Both the position numbers and the translations under genes were made by a program. From the NCBI RefSeq assembly GCF_003856835.1, contig NZ_CP034145.1, forward strand, positions 3,397,955-3,461,954: a DNA stretch of 64,000 nucleotides, in the 5' to 3' direction. This DNA is from Haloplanus aerogenes. Its GTDB lineage: Archaea > Halobacteriota > Halobacteria > Halobacteriales > Haloferacaceae. Below the pieces are notes generated by a model. The model made no database searches. It was given only the letters and a program-made list of their open reading frames with translations, and had not been told where the DNA came from. Shown piece by piece: positions 41,101 to 50,606 of this stretch (positions are counted from its first letter, which is position 1; each line of letters starts with the position of its first letter).

Positions 41101-42189
41101 ATGGACCCGCGCATTCGTACACACGCGGAGATTATCGTCGATCACTCGACGCGCATCGAATCGGGCGACAACGTCGTCATCAGCATGCCGGCAGTCGCGG
41201 AGGATCTCGCGGTCGCTCTCCACGAGGTGATCGGTGATCGGGGCGCCAGTCCCGTCTACCTGAACAACTCCGAGCGGGCAGCGCGGGCGTATCTCCGCGC
41301 GAGCGACGACGACGCCTTCGAGACGCCGAGCCACCAGCTCGCCCTGTTCGAGGAGGCGGACGCCTTCGTCATCGCCCGCGGCGGCGAGAACGTCTCCGAG
41401 CAAAGCGACGTGACCCCCGAGACCAACGCCGCCTACCGGCGGGCGATGCGCCCCGTCCTCGACGAACGACTGGGCAAGCGCTGGTGTCTCACGCAGTATC
41501 CCTCCTCCGGCCACGCCCAGCTCGCGGCGATGAGCACCGAAGCTTACGAGAACTTCGTCTGGGACGCCGTCACGCTCGACTGGGACGAACAGCGCGAACA
41601 CCAGGCGCAGATGGTGGAGATTCTGGACGGTGCCGACGAGGTGCGGATCAAGAGCGGCGACGACACCGACGTGACGATGTCCGTCGCGGGAAACCCCACG
41701 CTGAACGACTACGGCGAGCACAACCTGCCCGGCGGCGAGGTGTTCACCGCGCCGGTCAAGGAGTCGGTCGAGGGCTACGTTCACTTCGATATGCCGCTGT
41801 ACCGGAAGGGCAAGGAGATCGAGGGCGCCCGCCTCCGGTTCGAGGACGGCAAGGTCGTCGGCCACAGCGCCGATCGGAACGAGGACGTGCTGACGGGCAT
41901 TCTGGAGACCGACGAGGGTGCGCGCTATCTCGGCGAACTCGGCATCGGGATGAATCGCTCCATCGACCAGTTCACGTACAACATGCTGTTCGACGAGAAG
42001 ATGGGCGATACGGTCCACATGGCGGTCGGCAACGCCTACGCCGACACGGTCGGTGAGGAAAACGAGCGCAACGAGAGCGCCGAACACGTCGACATGATCG
42101 TCGACATGTCCGAGGACTCCGTGATCGAGGTGGACGGCGAGGTCGTTCAGCGCAACGGGACCTTCGTGTTCGAAGACGGGTTCGAATAG
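41101..42189 (+). CDS. Aminopeptidase, M29 family
   Basis: 362-residue metallopeptidase of the thermophilic aminopeptidase (M29) family, which removes N-terminal residues from peptides in the cytosol. N-terminal domain: ESGDNVVISMPAVAEDLAVA. Metal-site region: NLPGGEVFTAPVKESVEGYV, then LRFEDGKVVGHSADRNEDVL, LGELGIGMNRSI and a late ADTVGEENERNESAEHVDMI that supplies His/Asp ligands. The fit in length and order is good. Start is the ATG before DPRIRTHA; nine upstream codons have no conserved sequence. Confidence 0.88.
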   Translation: MDPRIRTHAEIIVDHSTRIESGDNVVISMPAVAEDLAVALHEVIGDRGASPVYLNNSERAARAYLRASDDDAFETPSHQLALFEEADAFVIARGGENVSEQSDVTPETNAAYRRAMRPVLDERLGKRWCLTQYPSSGHAQLAAMSTEAYENFVWDAVTLDWDEQREHQAQMVEILDGADEVRIKSGDDTDVTMSVAGNPTLNDYGEHNLPGGEVFTAPVKESVEGYVHFDMPLYRKGKEIEGARLRFEDGKVVGHSADRNEDVLTGILETDEGARYLGELGIGMNRSIDQFTYNMLFDEKMGDTVHMAVGNAYADTVGEENERNESAEHVDMIVDMSEDSVIEVDGEVVQRNGTFVFEDGFE

Positions 42190-42341
42190 CGGTTTTTTGC
42201 TCCAGCTTTTTGCCGCGAGCGACCGGGGGAGCGAGCGGCGGGAGCGAGCGGGAAAAAGGTGGAAGTAGGACGGGTTCGAGTAATCTACGATATCGGCAGT
42301 CGCCACACTGTTTTTTCCCCGCGTCGGTCGATGCGGCACGT

Positions 42342-43646
42342 ATGTCCCCCACGACCACGAAAAATCGGTGGCTCATCGCCGCGTCGGCGATGCTGATCCA
42401 CCTCTCTATCGGCTCGGTGTACGCGTACAGCGTCTACCAGCGCCCACTTCAGGCGTCTCAGGGGTGGAGCATCGGCGACGTGACGCTCGGATTCACCGTC
42501 GCCATCTTCACGCTGGGGATGTCGACGGCGCTCTTGGGACGGTACGTGGAGCGCTACGGACCGCGGGTGTCGGGGACCGCCGCGGCCGTCGCGTTCGCCG
42601 GCGGAACGATCCTCGCCGGCGTCGCCGTCGAGGCCGGCAGCCACGTGGGGTTCGTGCTGACCTACGGCATCCTCGCCGGCGTCGGTCTCGGGCTAGGCTA
42701 CATCAGCCCCATCTCGACACTGGTGAAGTGGTTCCCCGACCGACGGGGGCTGGCGACGGGGCTAGCGGTGATGGGCTTCGGCGCCGGCGCGCTGGTGACC
42801 GGACCGATCGCGAACTACCTGATTCAGTCGACGAGCATCCCGACGACGTTCTACGTCCTCGGCGTCGGCTACTTCGTGGCGATGGCGGCCGGGGCGGCGT
42901 ATCTGGAGAAGCCACCGGAGGGGTGGGTGCCCGCGGGCATCGACCCGGACGCGGTGGTCGAGACGGACAGTCACGGCGTGGTCGTCGCCACCGACCTGGA
43001 ACAGCGAACGGCGAGCGAGGCGATCCGGACGCCGCAGTTCTATCTCGTCTGGCTGATCATCTTCATCAACGTCTCCGCGGGAATCATGCTCCTGTCGGTG
43101 GCGTCGAACATGACGCAGGCGATCACGGGGGCGAGCGCTGGCGTCGCGGCCACCGTGGTGGGGTTGATCGGCCTGTTCAACGGCACGGGGCGTATCGTCT
43201 GGTCCAGCCTGTCGGACTACCTCGGTCGTACCACCACCTACGCCGCCTTCTTCGGCATCCAGATCGTTGCCTTCCTCGCGCTCCCGCGGATCACGGCCGT
43301 CCCGCTGTTCGCGGGCGTGTTGTTCCTCGTGATCACGTGCTACGGCGGCGGCTTCGCCTGCCTCCCGGCGTATCTCGCTGACCTGTTCGGCACGCAGGAA
43401 CTGGGCGCGATCCACGGCTACACGCTCACGGCGTGGTCCATGGCGGGCGTCGCGGGGCCGACGCTGGTGGCCCGCATCGTCGAACTGACCGGGAGCTACG
43501 AACTCGCGTTCTACGTCGTCGCGGGCGCGCTGTGTGTGGGGCTTGGCTGTGTCGGGGTGCTCCGCTGGCGGATGGGCGTGATCCGGCAGGCACAGCTCCG
43601 CGGGACGCCTCACGGGGTGGAGCTCTCGGGCCCTGACTCGCGCTAG
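42342..43646 (+). CDS. OFA-type MFS transporter
   Basis: 434-residue major facilitator with twelve predicted spans, in the oxalate/formate antiporter (OFA) branch: MLIHLSIGSVYAYSVYQRPL in span 1, TYGILAGVGLGLGYISPIST in span 4, WFPDRRGLATGLAVMGFGAG in span 5, and GIGRLL-like FNGTGRIVWSSLSDYLGR. OFA proteins exchange small carboxylates across the membrane; the substrate here is not determinable. Start is the ATG before SPTTTKNRW, preceded by a T-rich stretch. Confidence 0.88.
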   Translation: MSPTTTKNRWLIAASAMLIHLSIGSVYAYSVYQRPLQASQGWSIGDVTLGFTVAIFTLGMSTALLGRYVERYGPRVSGTAAAVAFAGGTILAGVAVEAGSHVGFVLTYGILAGVGLGLGYISPISTLVKWFPDRRGLATGLAVMGFGAGALVTGPIANYLIQSTSIPTTFYVLGVGYFVAMAAGAAYLEKPPEGWVPAGIDPDAVVETDSHGVVVATDLEQRTASEAIRTPQFYLVWLIIFINVSAGIMLLSVASNMTQAITGASAGVAATVVGLIGLFNGTGRIVWSSLSDYLGRTTTYAAFFGIQIVAFLALPRITAVPLFAGVLFLVITCYGGGFACLPAYLADLFGTQELGAIHGYTLTAWSMAGVAGPTLVARIVELTGSYELAFYVVAGALCVGLGCVGVLRWRMGVIRQAQLRGTPHGVELSGPDSR

Positions 43647-43960
43647 AGCACGCCTCGAAAGAGCAGGATCGCGCCAACGCCGAAAAGGAGCGCCACGAGG
43701 ACGCGGCCGGTCCGACGAGCGGCGATCACCACGACCCCGGCCGCGAGCCACGTCGGCGGGTCGGCGGTGACGACGGCCGGCGCGAGGATGGAGACGACGA
43801 CGGCGCCGGGCAGGGCGTCGAGTGCGCGTTCGGCTCGGTCGGGGAGGTCGACACGACCGAGCACCCAGAGGCCGCCGGCCTTCGTCAGGTAGGTGGCGAC
43901 GGCCATGGCGAGGACGACGCCGACGGTGAGCGGCGCGAGGGCGAGTGGATCACGCGTCAC
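43643..43960 (-). CDS. azlD: AzlD family branched-chain amino acid exporter subunit
   Basis: 105-residue protein with three to four spans and the AzlD pattern VATYLTKAGGLWVLGRVDLP and LDALPGAVVVSILAPAV. With AzlC it forms an exporter for branched-chain amino acids or analogues. It starts with GTG and overlaps the AzlC gene by 11 bp, indicating translational coupling. Its 3' end overlaps the convergent OFA gene by four bases. Confidence 0.85.
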   Translation of the reverse strand: MTRDPLALAPLTVGVVLAMAVATYLTKAGGLWVLGRVDLPDRAERALDALPGAVVVSILAPAVVTADPPTWLAAGVVVIAARRTGRVLVALLFGVGAILLFRGVL

Positions 43961-44663
43961 GCCGGATCACCACCGTCAGCGCCCCCGCGAGTGCGCCACA
44001 GAGGACGTACCACCGACCGGGGAGAAGCGCCTCGGTCAGGACAGCGACGACTGCGGCGGTTCCCCAGGGGACGGCCGTCGACGGGCCCTCCCAGAGGTCG
44101 ACCGCGATAGTGAGGAACACGGCAGTAAGTGCGAAATCGAGGCCGTAGCGCGCCGGGTCGCCGACGACGCCCCCGGCCGTCGCACCGACGACTGTCGCGG
44201 CCACCCAGAACGACCAGATGGCGAGGCCCGAACCGAGGAGGAATGCTCCTTGCCGACTTCCCGAACGGAGTTCTCCCATCGTCAGCGCCCAGTTCTCGTC
44301 GGCGGTGAAGAAGACGCTCGCGTACGCCTGTCGGGGTGAGAGGCGACGAAACCACGGTCTGAGCGCGGCCCCCATCAGCACGTACCGGAGGTTCACGACG
44401 AGTACCGTGCCGACGACAGTCGCGACGGGCACGGGGTCGGCCCACAGTTCCACGGCGATCAACTGGGCGGCACCGGCGAGCACCGTCGCGCTCATCAACG
44501 TCGCTTCCGCCACGCTGAGACCGGCCTCGCGGGCGAGGACGCCAAAGACGACACCGTAGCCGGCGACGCCAAGTGCGACGGGGACACAGCGGAGATAGCC
44601 GTCACGGAGACCCGTCCAGCCGAACTGCACGTCGGGGGCGTCGTCGGTGGGGGCGGCTGTCAC
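43950..44663 (-). CDS. azlC: AzlC family amino acid exporter, large subunit
   Basis: 237-residue membrane protein of about eight spans with AzlC signatures GYGVVFGVLAREAGLSVAEA, ATVLAGAAQLIAVELWAD and VFFTADENWALTMGEL. Pairs with AzlD. It begins with GTG, 15 residues before the conserved core. A winged-helix gene lies 107 bp upstream on the same strand and may control the pair. Confidence 0.87.
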   Translation of the reverse strand: MTAAPTDDAPDVQFGWTGLRDGYLRCVPVALGVAGYGVVFGVLAREAGLSVAEATLMSATVLAGAAQLIAVELWADPVPVATVVGTVLVVNLRYVLMGAALRPWFRRLSPRQAYASVFFTADENWALTMGELRSGSRQGAFLLGSGLAIWSFWVAATVVGATAGGVVGDPARYGLDFALTAVFLTIAVDLWEGPSTAVPWGTAAVVAVLTEALLPGRWYVLCGALAGALTVVIRRDA

Positions 44664-44770
44664 GGAGTGACACCTCTCTGTGGGAAGCCGAACGACATCG
44701 GTGAATGGACGGATGGGGTTGACGCCGGTAAAGTCTCGGAGAAGCGCGTTTCTCCCAGCGCAGCGAGAGG

Positions 44771-45121
44771 TCAGTCGTCGCGGAGGTGGTCGTCCGCCGA
44801 GAGCGTCCTGACGGCCGACCGGCCGGCAGTCGTCGGCACGTACCCGTCGTCACGGTCGGCGACGAACCGCCCCCGCAGTTGGCGCAGGTGGTAGTTGAAC
44901 TGTCCCTTGTCCGCAACCGAGGTGGCCGCGCGAAGCGACGTGTAATCGAGGGGACCGTCCGCCCGGACGAGCGCGAACAGGATTTCGAGGCGAGCGGGGT
45001 GCGAGAGCGTCGAGAGCGTCTCGGCGAGGGGGTCGACGGGAGGAGACGTGGACGGCGACGGCCGCCCGGTCAGCGCGTCGGTTGCCGGCGCGTCACCCCA
45101 CGTCCAGTCGGGAATCGCCAT
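44771..45121 (-). CDS. ArsR-type winged-helix regulator
   Basis: 116-residue DNA-binding protein. After a Pro/Thr-rich N terminus the wHTH occupies about 32-105: LAETLSTLSHPARLEILFAL, DYTSLRAATSVADKGQFNYH (recognition helix) and a wing DRDDGYVPTTAG. The SHPARLEIL segment is typical of haloarchaeal ArsR-like (DUF7347-type) regulators. No Cys, so direct thiolate metal sensing is excluded. Position suggests control of azlCD. Confidence 0.82.
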   Translation of the reverse strand: MAIPDWTWGDAPATDALTGRPSPSTSPPVDPLAETLSTLSHPARLEILFALVRADGPLDYTSLRAATSVADKGQFNYHLRQLRGRFVADRDDGYVPTTAGRSAVRTLSADDHLRDD

Positions 45122-45195
45122 GCCGTACGCTGGGGTTCGCGGCGAAAAAATAGTTCTGGAGGTCGACCCGGGTGCTCACGGGGCGACAGTGACTC

Positions 45196-45657
45196 TCACT
45201 CGTCGTCGATGTCGAGGTCGAACTGCTTGTTCTCGACGACGGCGTTGAGGACGACGCTCGTGTTGGACTCGCGGATGTCGGCGTCGGTCAGGAGCGTCTT
45301 GATCTGCTCGTTCATGCCGTCGGTATCGACGAACTTCCCGATGGCGATCACGTCGTAGTCGCCGGTGACCTCGTAGACGCTGACCATCTGTTTCTGCTCC
45401 TGCAGGCGGTCGGTGATGTCGGGCAGGGCGCTCCCCTCCACCTTCAGTTGGAGAATAGCCGTCACGTCGTAGCCGAGCGCGCCGTAGTTGACGCGTGGCG
45501 TGTACCCCTCGATGACGCCCTCCTCCTCCAGATCGCGCAGGTGGTTGGAGACGGTGGTGACGGAGACGTCGAGCTCTTCGGCGAGGCTGCGCAGGCTCGC
45601 TCGACCGTCACCGAGGAGTGCGTTGATCAGCTTGGCGTCGAGATTTTCGTACGTCAT
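45196..45657 (-). CDS. lrp: Lrp/AsnC family transcriptional regulator
   Basis: 153-residue Lrp. HTH domain about 1-50 ([40 protein letters not shown]) and ligand-binding RAM domain about 65-145 ([36 protein letters not shown]). It is divergent from glnA, the usual haloarchaeal arrangement, where Lrp regulates glutamine synthetase in response to nitrogen status. The GDYD motif marks the effector loop. Octamers of this type often bind the shared intergenic region. Confidence 0.92.
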   Translation of the reverse strand: MTYENLDAKLINALLGDGRASLRSLAEELDVSVTTVSNHLRDLEEEGVIEGYTPRVNYGALGYDVTAILQLKVEGSALPDITDRLQEQKQMVSVYEVTGDYDVIAIGKFVDTDGMNEQIKTLLTDADIRESNTSVVLNAVVENKQFDLDIDDE

Positions 45658-45783
45658 GGCAGTTACACACGGCCCGGGGGGTATAGAAGTTTACGAATAT
45701 CCAATTCCGTTCGACGGTGAGAGGAAATTGCAGACAACAAAAAGGGCTTAATACTAGGAGTATAGATTTACCCTGTCCAGAAC
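45658..45783. promoter_or_regulatory. Divergent lrp-glnA control region
   Basis: 126 bp, clearly richer in AT than the flanks. For glnA a TATA-like CTTAATA lies at 45747-45753, about 34 nt before the ATG; for lrp the minus strand reads CTTCTATA about 25-30 nt before its ATG. The middle (GGATATTCGTAAAC on the minus strand, AATATCCAATTCC on the plus strand) is a candidate Lrp site. Confidence 0.5.
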
Positions 45784-47163
45784 ATGACGGACGAAAACAC
45801 GGCTACTGACGGCGGTTTGACGGCCACAGAACAGGACGTAATCGACGAGATCGACGAGAAGAACGTCGATTTCCTCCGGCTGCAGTTCACCGACATTCTC
45901 GGGACGGTCAAGAACGTCTCGGTGCCGGCGACGCAGGCCGAGAAAGCGTTCACGGAAGGCATCTACTTCGACGGGTCCTCCATCGACGGCTTCGTCCGGA
46001 TTCAGGAGTCCGACATGCGCCTCGACCCCGACCCGGAGACGTTCGCGGTCCTCCCGTGGCGGAACGGCGACTCGGACGGCGGCGCGGCCGCTCGACTCAT
46101 CTGTGACGTGATCGACACCTCGACCGGCGAGCCGTTCTCGGGCGACCCGCGTGGCGTCCTCAAGGACGCCATCGCCCGCGCCGAGGAGATGGGCTACAAC
46201 GTGAACATGGCCCCCGAACCGGAGTTCTTCCTGTTCGAGGAGGACGAAGAGGGCCGCGCGACGACGAAGACGAACGACGCCGGCGGCTACTTCGACCTCG
46301 CGCCCAAGGACCTCGCGTCCGACGTACGCCGTGACATCATCTACGGCCTCGAGAGCATGGGCTTCGACATCGAAGCCTCGCACCACGAGGTGGCCGAGGG
46401 TCAGCACGAGATCAACTTCACGTACGACGACGCCCTGTCGACGGCCGACAACGTCGCGACCTTCCGCTCGGTCGTCCGGGCCATCGCGGCCGAACACGAC
46501 CTGCACGCGACGTTCATGCCCAAGCCCATCGCCCGGATCAACGGCTCGGGGATGCATACCCACATCTCGCTGTTCACCGAGGACGGCGAGAACGCCTTCC
46601 ACGACGACGACGACGAGTTCAACCTGAGCGACACGGCCAAGAGCTTCCTCGCAGGCGTCCTCGAACACGCCCCCGCGATCACGGCCATCGCCAACCCGAC
46701 GGTCAACAGCTACAAGCGGCTGGTGCCGGGCTACGAGGCTCCCGTCTACGTCGCCTGGTCCGACCGCAACCGCTCGGCGCTCATCCGCAAACCGGCCGCA
46801 CGCGTCCCGGCGGCCTCGCGGATCGAACTCCGTTCGCCCGACCCGTCGTGTAACCCCTACCTCGCCTTCGCGGCCATGATCCACGCCGGTCTCGAGGGTA
46901 TCGAAGAAGAGATGGAAAGCGACGACCCGGTTCGTGAGAACATCTACGAGTTCGACGAGGCCAAGCGTGAGGAGTACGGAATCACGACGCTCCCGTCCAA
47001 CCTCGGTGAAGCCGTCGAAGCCTTCGAGAACGACGAGACGATCAAGAGTGCGATGGGCGAACACGTCGCCGAGAAGTTCGTCGAGGCCAAGTCCCAGGAG
47101 TTCGGCGAGTACATCGTCGAAGTCTCCGACTGGGAGATCGACCGCTACCTCGAGAAGTTCTAA
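45784..47163 (+). CDS. glnA: Glutamine synthetase
   Basis: 459-residue type I glutamine synthetase, joining glutamate and ammonia with ATP. Beta-grasp N-terminal domain (about 20-105) with [11 protein letters not shown], then the catalytic barrel: metal ligands in [11 protein letters not shown], nucleotide/ammonia motif [20 protein letters not shown], and glutamate-site [10 protein letters not shown] and [19 protein letters not shown]. The acidic N-terminal tail is typical of halophiles. Divergent from lrp. A T-rich tandem terminator follows its stop by 12 bases. Confidence 0.97.
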   Translation: MTDENTATDGGLTATEQDVIDEIDEKNVDFLRLQFTDILGTVKNVSVPATQAEKAFTEGIYFDGSSIDGFVRIQESDMRLDPDPETFAVLPWRNGDSDGGAAARLICDVIDTSTGEPFSGDPRGVLKDAIARAEEMGYNVNMAPEPEFFLFEEDEEGRATTKTNDAGGYFDLAPKDLASDVRRDIIYGLESMGFDIEASHHEVAEGQHEINFTYDDALSTADNVATFRSVVRAIAAEHDLHATFMPKPIARINGSGMHTHISLFTEDGENAFHDDDDEFNLSDTAKSFLAGVLEHAPAITAIANPTVNSYKRLVPGYEAPVYVAWSDRNRSALIRKPAARVPAASRIELRSPDPSCNPYLAFAAMIHAGLEGIEEEMESDDPVRENIYEFDEAKREEYGITTLPSNLGEAVEAFENDETIKSAMGEHVAEKFVEAKSQEFGEYIVEVSDWEIDRYLEKF

Positions 47164-47175
47164 CGACCGAGTAGC

Positions 47176-47215
47176 GCGGTTTTTTGCGGTTTTTTGCGGT
47201 TTTTTGCGGTTTTTC
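47176..47215 (+). terminator. Fourfold T-tract terminator after glnA
   Basis: Four consecutive 10-bp units of GCGGTTTTTT (the last ends TTTTTC) right after the glnA stop. Archaeal RNA polymerase stops on runs of T without a hairpin, so four tracts in series should end transcription efficiently before the convergent PAP2 gene. Confidence 0.75.
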
Positions 47216-47244
47216 GCGACACCCAGCGACGGCAACGCGACCGA

Positions 47245-48126
47245 TCAGCCGGACGACCGTGACTCCGTCGGGGAGCGAAGCGCCGCCACCCCGGGAACGG
47301 CCATCAGTACCGCGACGATGCCGCCAGTGAGGACGGCGGCGAGCGAGAGGGAGACGTCGCCCTCGACGACGGTGCTGCCGACGACGGCGACGGCCGGGAG
47401 GACGACCAGCGAGAGGACGAGTTGACTCGTCGAGCCGGTCGTAGTGGCGATGCGGTCGGCGGCGAACCGCCAGCCGAGCCACCCGCCGATGGCACCGGCG
47501 ACGGCGATGACGGTGTCGAGAACGACGGTGACCGCGAGGGCGGCGAGAGCGACGCCGACCGCGAGGGCGAACGTCCGGCCAGCGGCGTCGGCGGTCACGC
47601 GGTCGGGGGCCCACCCGGGGCCGAGTCGGAAGGCGAGTGCGAGATAGCCGACGCCGACGGCGATGCCCACGAATACGTCGACGAGGTAGTGGACACCGAT
47701 GACGACCCGGGACGCGGCGACGACGACGATCAGCACGGCGGCGGCGCGGGTCAGGAACGGACGACGGTCGGCCAGCAGGCCCGCCAGACTGCCGTAGACG
47801 ACCGTCGCGCCGATGGCGTGACCGCTGGGGAAGCCGAATCCGTCGGTGCCCGCGCCGGGCGGTCGGGGCAGCGCGAAGGCGTGTTTGAGCGCGAGCGTCA
47901 GCGCGACGCCGCCGAGTGCGAAGCCGATAGCGGCGGCCATCCGGGTCCGGGACACGTCGAGATGGTCGGCCAGCAAGTAGCCGGCGGCCACGATCACCAG
48001 CAGCGTCACCGGGTCACCGAGATGCGTGAGGAGGCCGAACAGGTCGACGACCACGTCCGGCACCGTCTCGACGACTGCCGTCTCACCGACACCGCGGTCG
48101 GCGACAGGCTGGACGACACGCGACAT
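47245..48126 (-). CDS. PAP2-type membrane phosphatase
   Basis: 293-residue integral membrane phosphatase. The three PAP2 motifs are present: KHAFALPRPP (about 110), PSGHA (about 127) and SRVVIGVHYLVDV (about 160-172), the last two giving the catalytic His residues. Roughly eight spans; the C-terminal 100 residues are an extra hydrophobic block with no motif. Likely dephosphorylates a lipid phosphate such as polyprenyl diphosphate or phosphatidate on the outer face. Start is the ATG before SRVVQPVA; the much longer upstream open frame overlaps the next real gene. Confidence 0.88.
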   Translation of the reverse strand: MSRVVQPVADRGVGETAVVETVPDVVVDLFGLLTHLGDPVTLLVIVAAGYLLADHLDVSRTRMAAAIGFALGGVALTLALKHAFALPRPPGAGTDGFGFPSGHAIGATVVYGSLAGLLADRRPFLTRAAAVLIVVVAASRVVIGVHYLVDVFVGIAVGVGYLALAFRLGPGWAPDRVTADAAGRTFALAVGVALAALAVTVVLDTVIAVAGAIGGWLGWRFAADRIATTTGSTSQLVLSLVVLPAVAVVGSTVVEGDVSLSLAAVLTGGIVAVLMAVPGVAALRSPTESRSSG

Positions 48127-48176
48127 AGTCCGACCGTAGGCAGGGAGCAGTATATAAGTCGCGCTCCGACGGGTGC

Positions 48177-49415
48177 TCAGCGCCGGAACCGCCGAACCGC
48201 GTCGAGCGCCTGCCCGGGTTTTTCGAGCAGGGAGAAGCCGAACCCGGCGAGGACGAAGAGGACGTACAGGCCGAGCGTCGAGAGGAAGATCACGATCATG
48301 GCGACGATGGCGAGCAGGTCGCTGGAGAAGAAGTAGAAGGCGCCGAGCGTCATGATCGTCCCGTAGAGGAGGACGAGATAGGGTCCCCAGCCACGGGCGT
48401 GACCGCGGCGCATCCGCCCGCGGACGTAGGCTTTCAACTCCGACTCCAGATCCGGCCGGTCGACCGTCCGCTCCTCGACGTCGGCCTCGAAGTCGTCGAG
48501 GTCGGTGCGGACCTCGTCGAGACGGTCGGCGAGGTCCTCGATGTCCGGTGCCGGGGATGGGTCCGTATCGTCGCCGGTCATTGCCGTCGTCACGTCGTCT
48601 CGGTCCGGCGGGTGTTGTACCTGCCGATCCCGGTCGACGATGCGATCGGTGCGGACGGCGTTGAGGATCGCGCCGACGATCAGGACCAGCCCCGCGAGGT
48701 AGAACCACGTCACGAGGAGGAGGATCGCCCCGAGGACGCCGTAGAGCGCGAACTGACCGCTCGTCGTCGCGATAGCCGCGTAGAGGGCGAACGCGGTTCC
48801 GAAGGCCGTCCACCCGGCGGCACAGAGCAGGGTGCCGGGCAGTGCCTCCCGGATCGAGAGGTCGGTCGTGGGCGTCAGGTAGTACACCGGGAAGAGGGCG
48901 CCGACGAGGACGCCGAAGAAGAGCAAGGGCGCGAGGATGGCGACTGGGGTTCGGAGGAGGGCGACGACGCCGACGAGGAGGATGCCGCCGAACGATCCGG
49001 CGCCGACGGCGGCGAGGACCGTCACCCCGATGCGGACGCTCCCGAGGAAACCGCGGGGCTCGGTGCCGTAGATGCGGGCGAAGGCGGTGTCGATCCCGCG
49101 GAAGAGTTTGAGCGAACTCCAGAGCAGGAGGGCGAGGCCGACGAGTGTGACACCGCCCCGCCCGGTGGTGTTCGCCAGCGCCTCGCCGACGACCCCCTGC
49201 CCCACGGGGAGCAGGTACCGGCCGGCGAGATCGAGGACGGCCGTCCGGAGCGCCGGCCCCCCGACGACGGTGGCGACGACGGTCGTCAGGACGAGCAGTG
49301 GAAGCAGGGAGACGAACGCGTAGTAGGCGATGCTGGCGGCCAGAAGGGTGGCGTCCCGCGCCCGAACCTCGCGAACGACGATCCGGGCGAGAGCGAGCCG
49401 TGAACGTGCGGACAC
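48177..49415 (-). CDS. YihY/BrkB family membrane protein
   Basis: 412-residue protein with a six-span YihY core (about 20-290): ASIAYYAFVSLLPLLVLTTV, LALLLWSSLKLFRGIDTAF, LRTPVAILAPLLFFGVLVGA and LVTWFYLAGLVLIVGAILN. A hydrophilic coiled segment of about 60 residues (EDLADRLDEVRTDLDDFEAD) follows, then two further spans (about 345-395). Family function is unsettled. I choose the GTG at 49415 because a TATA box lies 28 nt upstream; the ATG 14 codons earlier overlaps that box. Confidence 0.82.
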   Translation of the reverse strand: MSARSRLALARIVVREVRARDATLLAASIAYYAFVSLLPLLVLTTVVATVVGGPALRTAVLDLAGRYLLPVGQGVVGEALANTTGRGGVTLVGLALLLWSSLKLFRGIDTAFARIYGTEPRGFLGSVRIGVTVLAAVGAGSFGGILLVGVVALLRTPVAILAPLLFFGVLVGALFPVYYLTPTTDLSIREALPGTLLCAAGWTAFGTAFALYAAIATTSGQFALYGVLGAILLLVTWFYLAGLVLIVGAILNAVRTDRIVDRDRQVQHPPDRDDVTTAMTGDDTDPSPAPDIEDLADRLDEVRTDLDDFEADVEERTVDRPDLESELKAYVRGRMRRGHARGWGPYLVLLYGTIMTLGAFYFFSSDLLAIVAMIVIFLSTLGLYVLFVLAGFGFSLLEKPGQALDAVRRFRR

Positions 49416-49439
49416 GTGGAATCGGTTGCACGCGGACGG

Positions 49440-49446
49440 ATAAAAG
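49440..49446 (-). promoter_or_regulatory. TATA box of the YihY gene
   Basis: TTTTATC on the minus strand, centred 28 nt before the GTG at 49415. It decides the start as a leaderless GTG. Confidence 0.6.
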
Positions 49447-49473
49447 AGCGTCACCAACGCGGCGACCGGAAGA

Positions 49474-50493
49474 TCAGACGGCGACGAGGGGGCAGTTGAC
49501 GGTGGCCACGCCCCCGGCCAGCAACTCGGCGTCCGTGGCCGACGCCAGATCGGACACGCGGTCGAAGTCGGCGTTGTCGTAGACGTTCACCGACCAGAGC
49601 GGCGAGTAGCCGTCGTCGCCGGGCACGGTGGCGACCACGTTGTGTGTCCGGTCGCTCCCGGCCTCGGTCACGAAGCCGGAGGCTGGACCGCCACCGTCCT
49701 CGCCGGGATTCGTGTTGAACGCGACGTAGATCGGTGACACCGGCACGCTGCCGCCGGCCGCCGTGAGGGGGGCCTCGGTGAACTGGAAGTACGACACCAC
49801 CTGCCCCTGGTACCAGCCCTCGACCAGTCCCGTGGGGTCGTCGCCGAGTCGCATGGTGGCTGTCGACCCGTCCGGCACGACCGGGCAGTTCACTAGTGTC
49901 TCGGTCGCGGACACGTCGTAGCCGGCGGCCTGGATGTCGTGTCGACTGGTCACCGTGTTGGCCACGTAGTCCTCGGGCACGGTCACCCGGTGGACCTGCC
50001 AGAAGTCGTTGTAGCCGTCGTCGCCGGGAACCACGTCGACGACGTTGAGTTGCCCCTCGACCGGGGTGTCCTCGCCCTCGTGGAAGAGGACGTAGATCGG
50101 TGCGGGTGTCGTCGACTGCACGTCGAAGTTGTAGTACGTCACCGGCGCACCGTCCGGGCCGAGTCCGCGGGTGACGAAGGGGCCCTGATCGAAGTCGATA
50201 GCTTCGTCGGGACCCGGCAGGCCGTTGTCGGCGGTGCGGACCATCAGCATGCCTGCGTCTTCGCTGAACCGGTCGATTTCGACGCGAGGAGAGGTGTCGG
50301 GGTCCATGGGTTCGCCACCCATGCTGTCGTCCATCCCGCCCGTCGTGGTCGTCTCCATCCCGTCGTCCATCTCCGTCGCCGTCGCTCCCTGCCCACCGTC
50401 GGTGCCGTTCCCCGTACAGCCAGCCAGTACACCGGTCGTCAGCGCCGCCGTCGTTGCGGCGAGATATCGCCGTCTCGTGGTCTGTGGTCGCAT
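49474..50493 (-). CDS. Secreted lipoprotein with internal duplication
   Basis: 339-residue exported protein. The start MRPQTTRRRYLAATTAALTT leads to lipobox VLAGC (Cys26), then a Met/Thr/Asp/Gly linker to about 70. The rest holds two homologous halves: APIYVLFHEG...PGDDGYNDFWQV and SPIYVAFNTN...PGDDGYSPLWSV, each followed by a Val-rich strand and a C-terminal segment ending NCPVV or NCPLV with one Cys. Beta-rich, surface-anchored; function unknown. Start is the ATG before RPQTTRR. Confidence 0.78.
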   Translation of the reverse strand: MRPQTTRRRYLAATTAALTTGVLAGCTGNGTDGGQGATATEMDDGMETTTTGGMDDSMGGEPMDPDTSPRVEIDRFSEDAGMLMVRTADNGLPGPDEAIDFDQGPFVTRGLGPDGAPVTYYNFDVQSTTPAPIYVLFHEGEDTPVEGQLNVVDVVPGDDGYNDFWQVHRVTVPEDYVANTVTSRHDIQAAGYDVSATETLVNCPVVPDGSTATMRLGDDPTGLVEGWYQGQVVSYFQFTEAPLTAAGGSVPVSPIYVAFNTNPGEDGGGPASGFVTEAGSDRTHNVVATVPGDDGYSPLWSVNVYDNADFDRVSDLASATDAELLAGGVATVNCPLVAV

Positions 50494-50606
50494 GATCGAG
50501 CGAGGATACGCCGAATCGGAATATATCAATTTTTCAAGATTAGGCCGGAGTTCGGCGCGAGTGTCTCTAGAATCTTTCCAAAATAGGCGAGAAGTGGCGA
50601 CGACAG

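Noticed and set aside
47245..49431. 728-codon minus-strand reading frame running through the PAP2 gene
   Set aside because: Only the last 293 codons look like PAP2; the upstream part is Arg/Pro-rich and overlaps the YihY gene, which has its own promoter.
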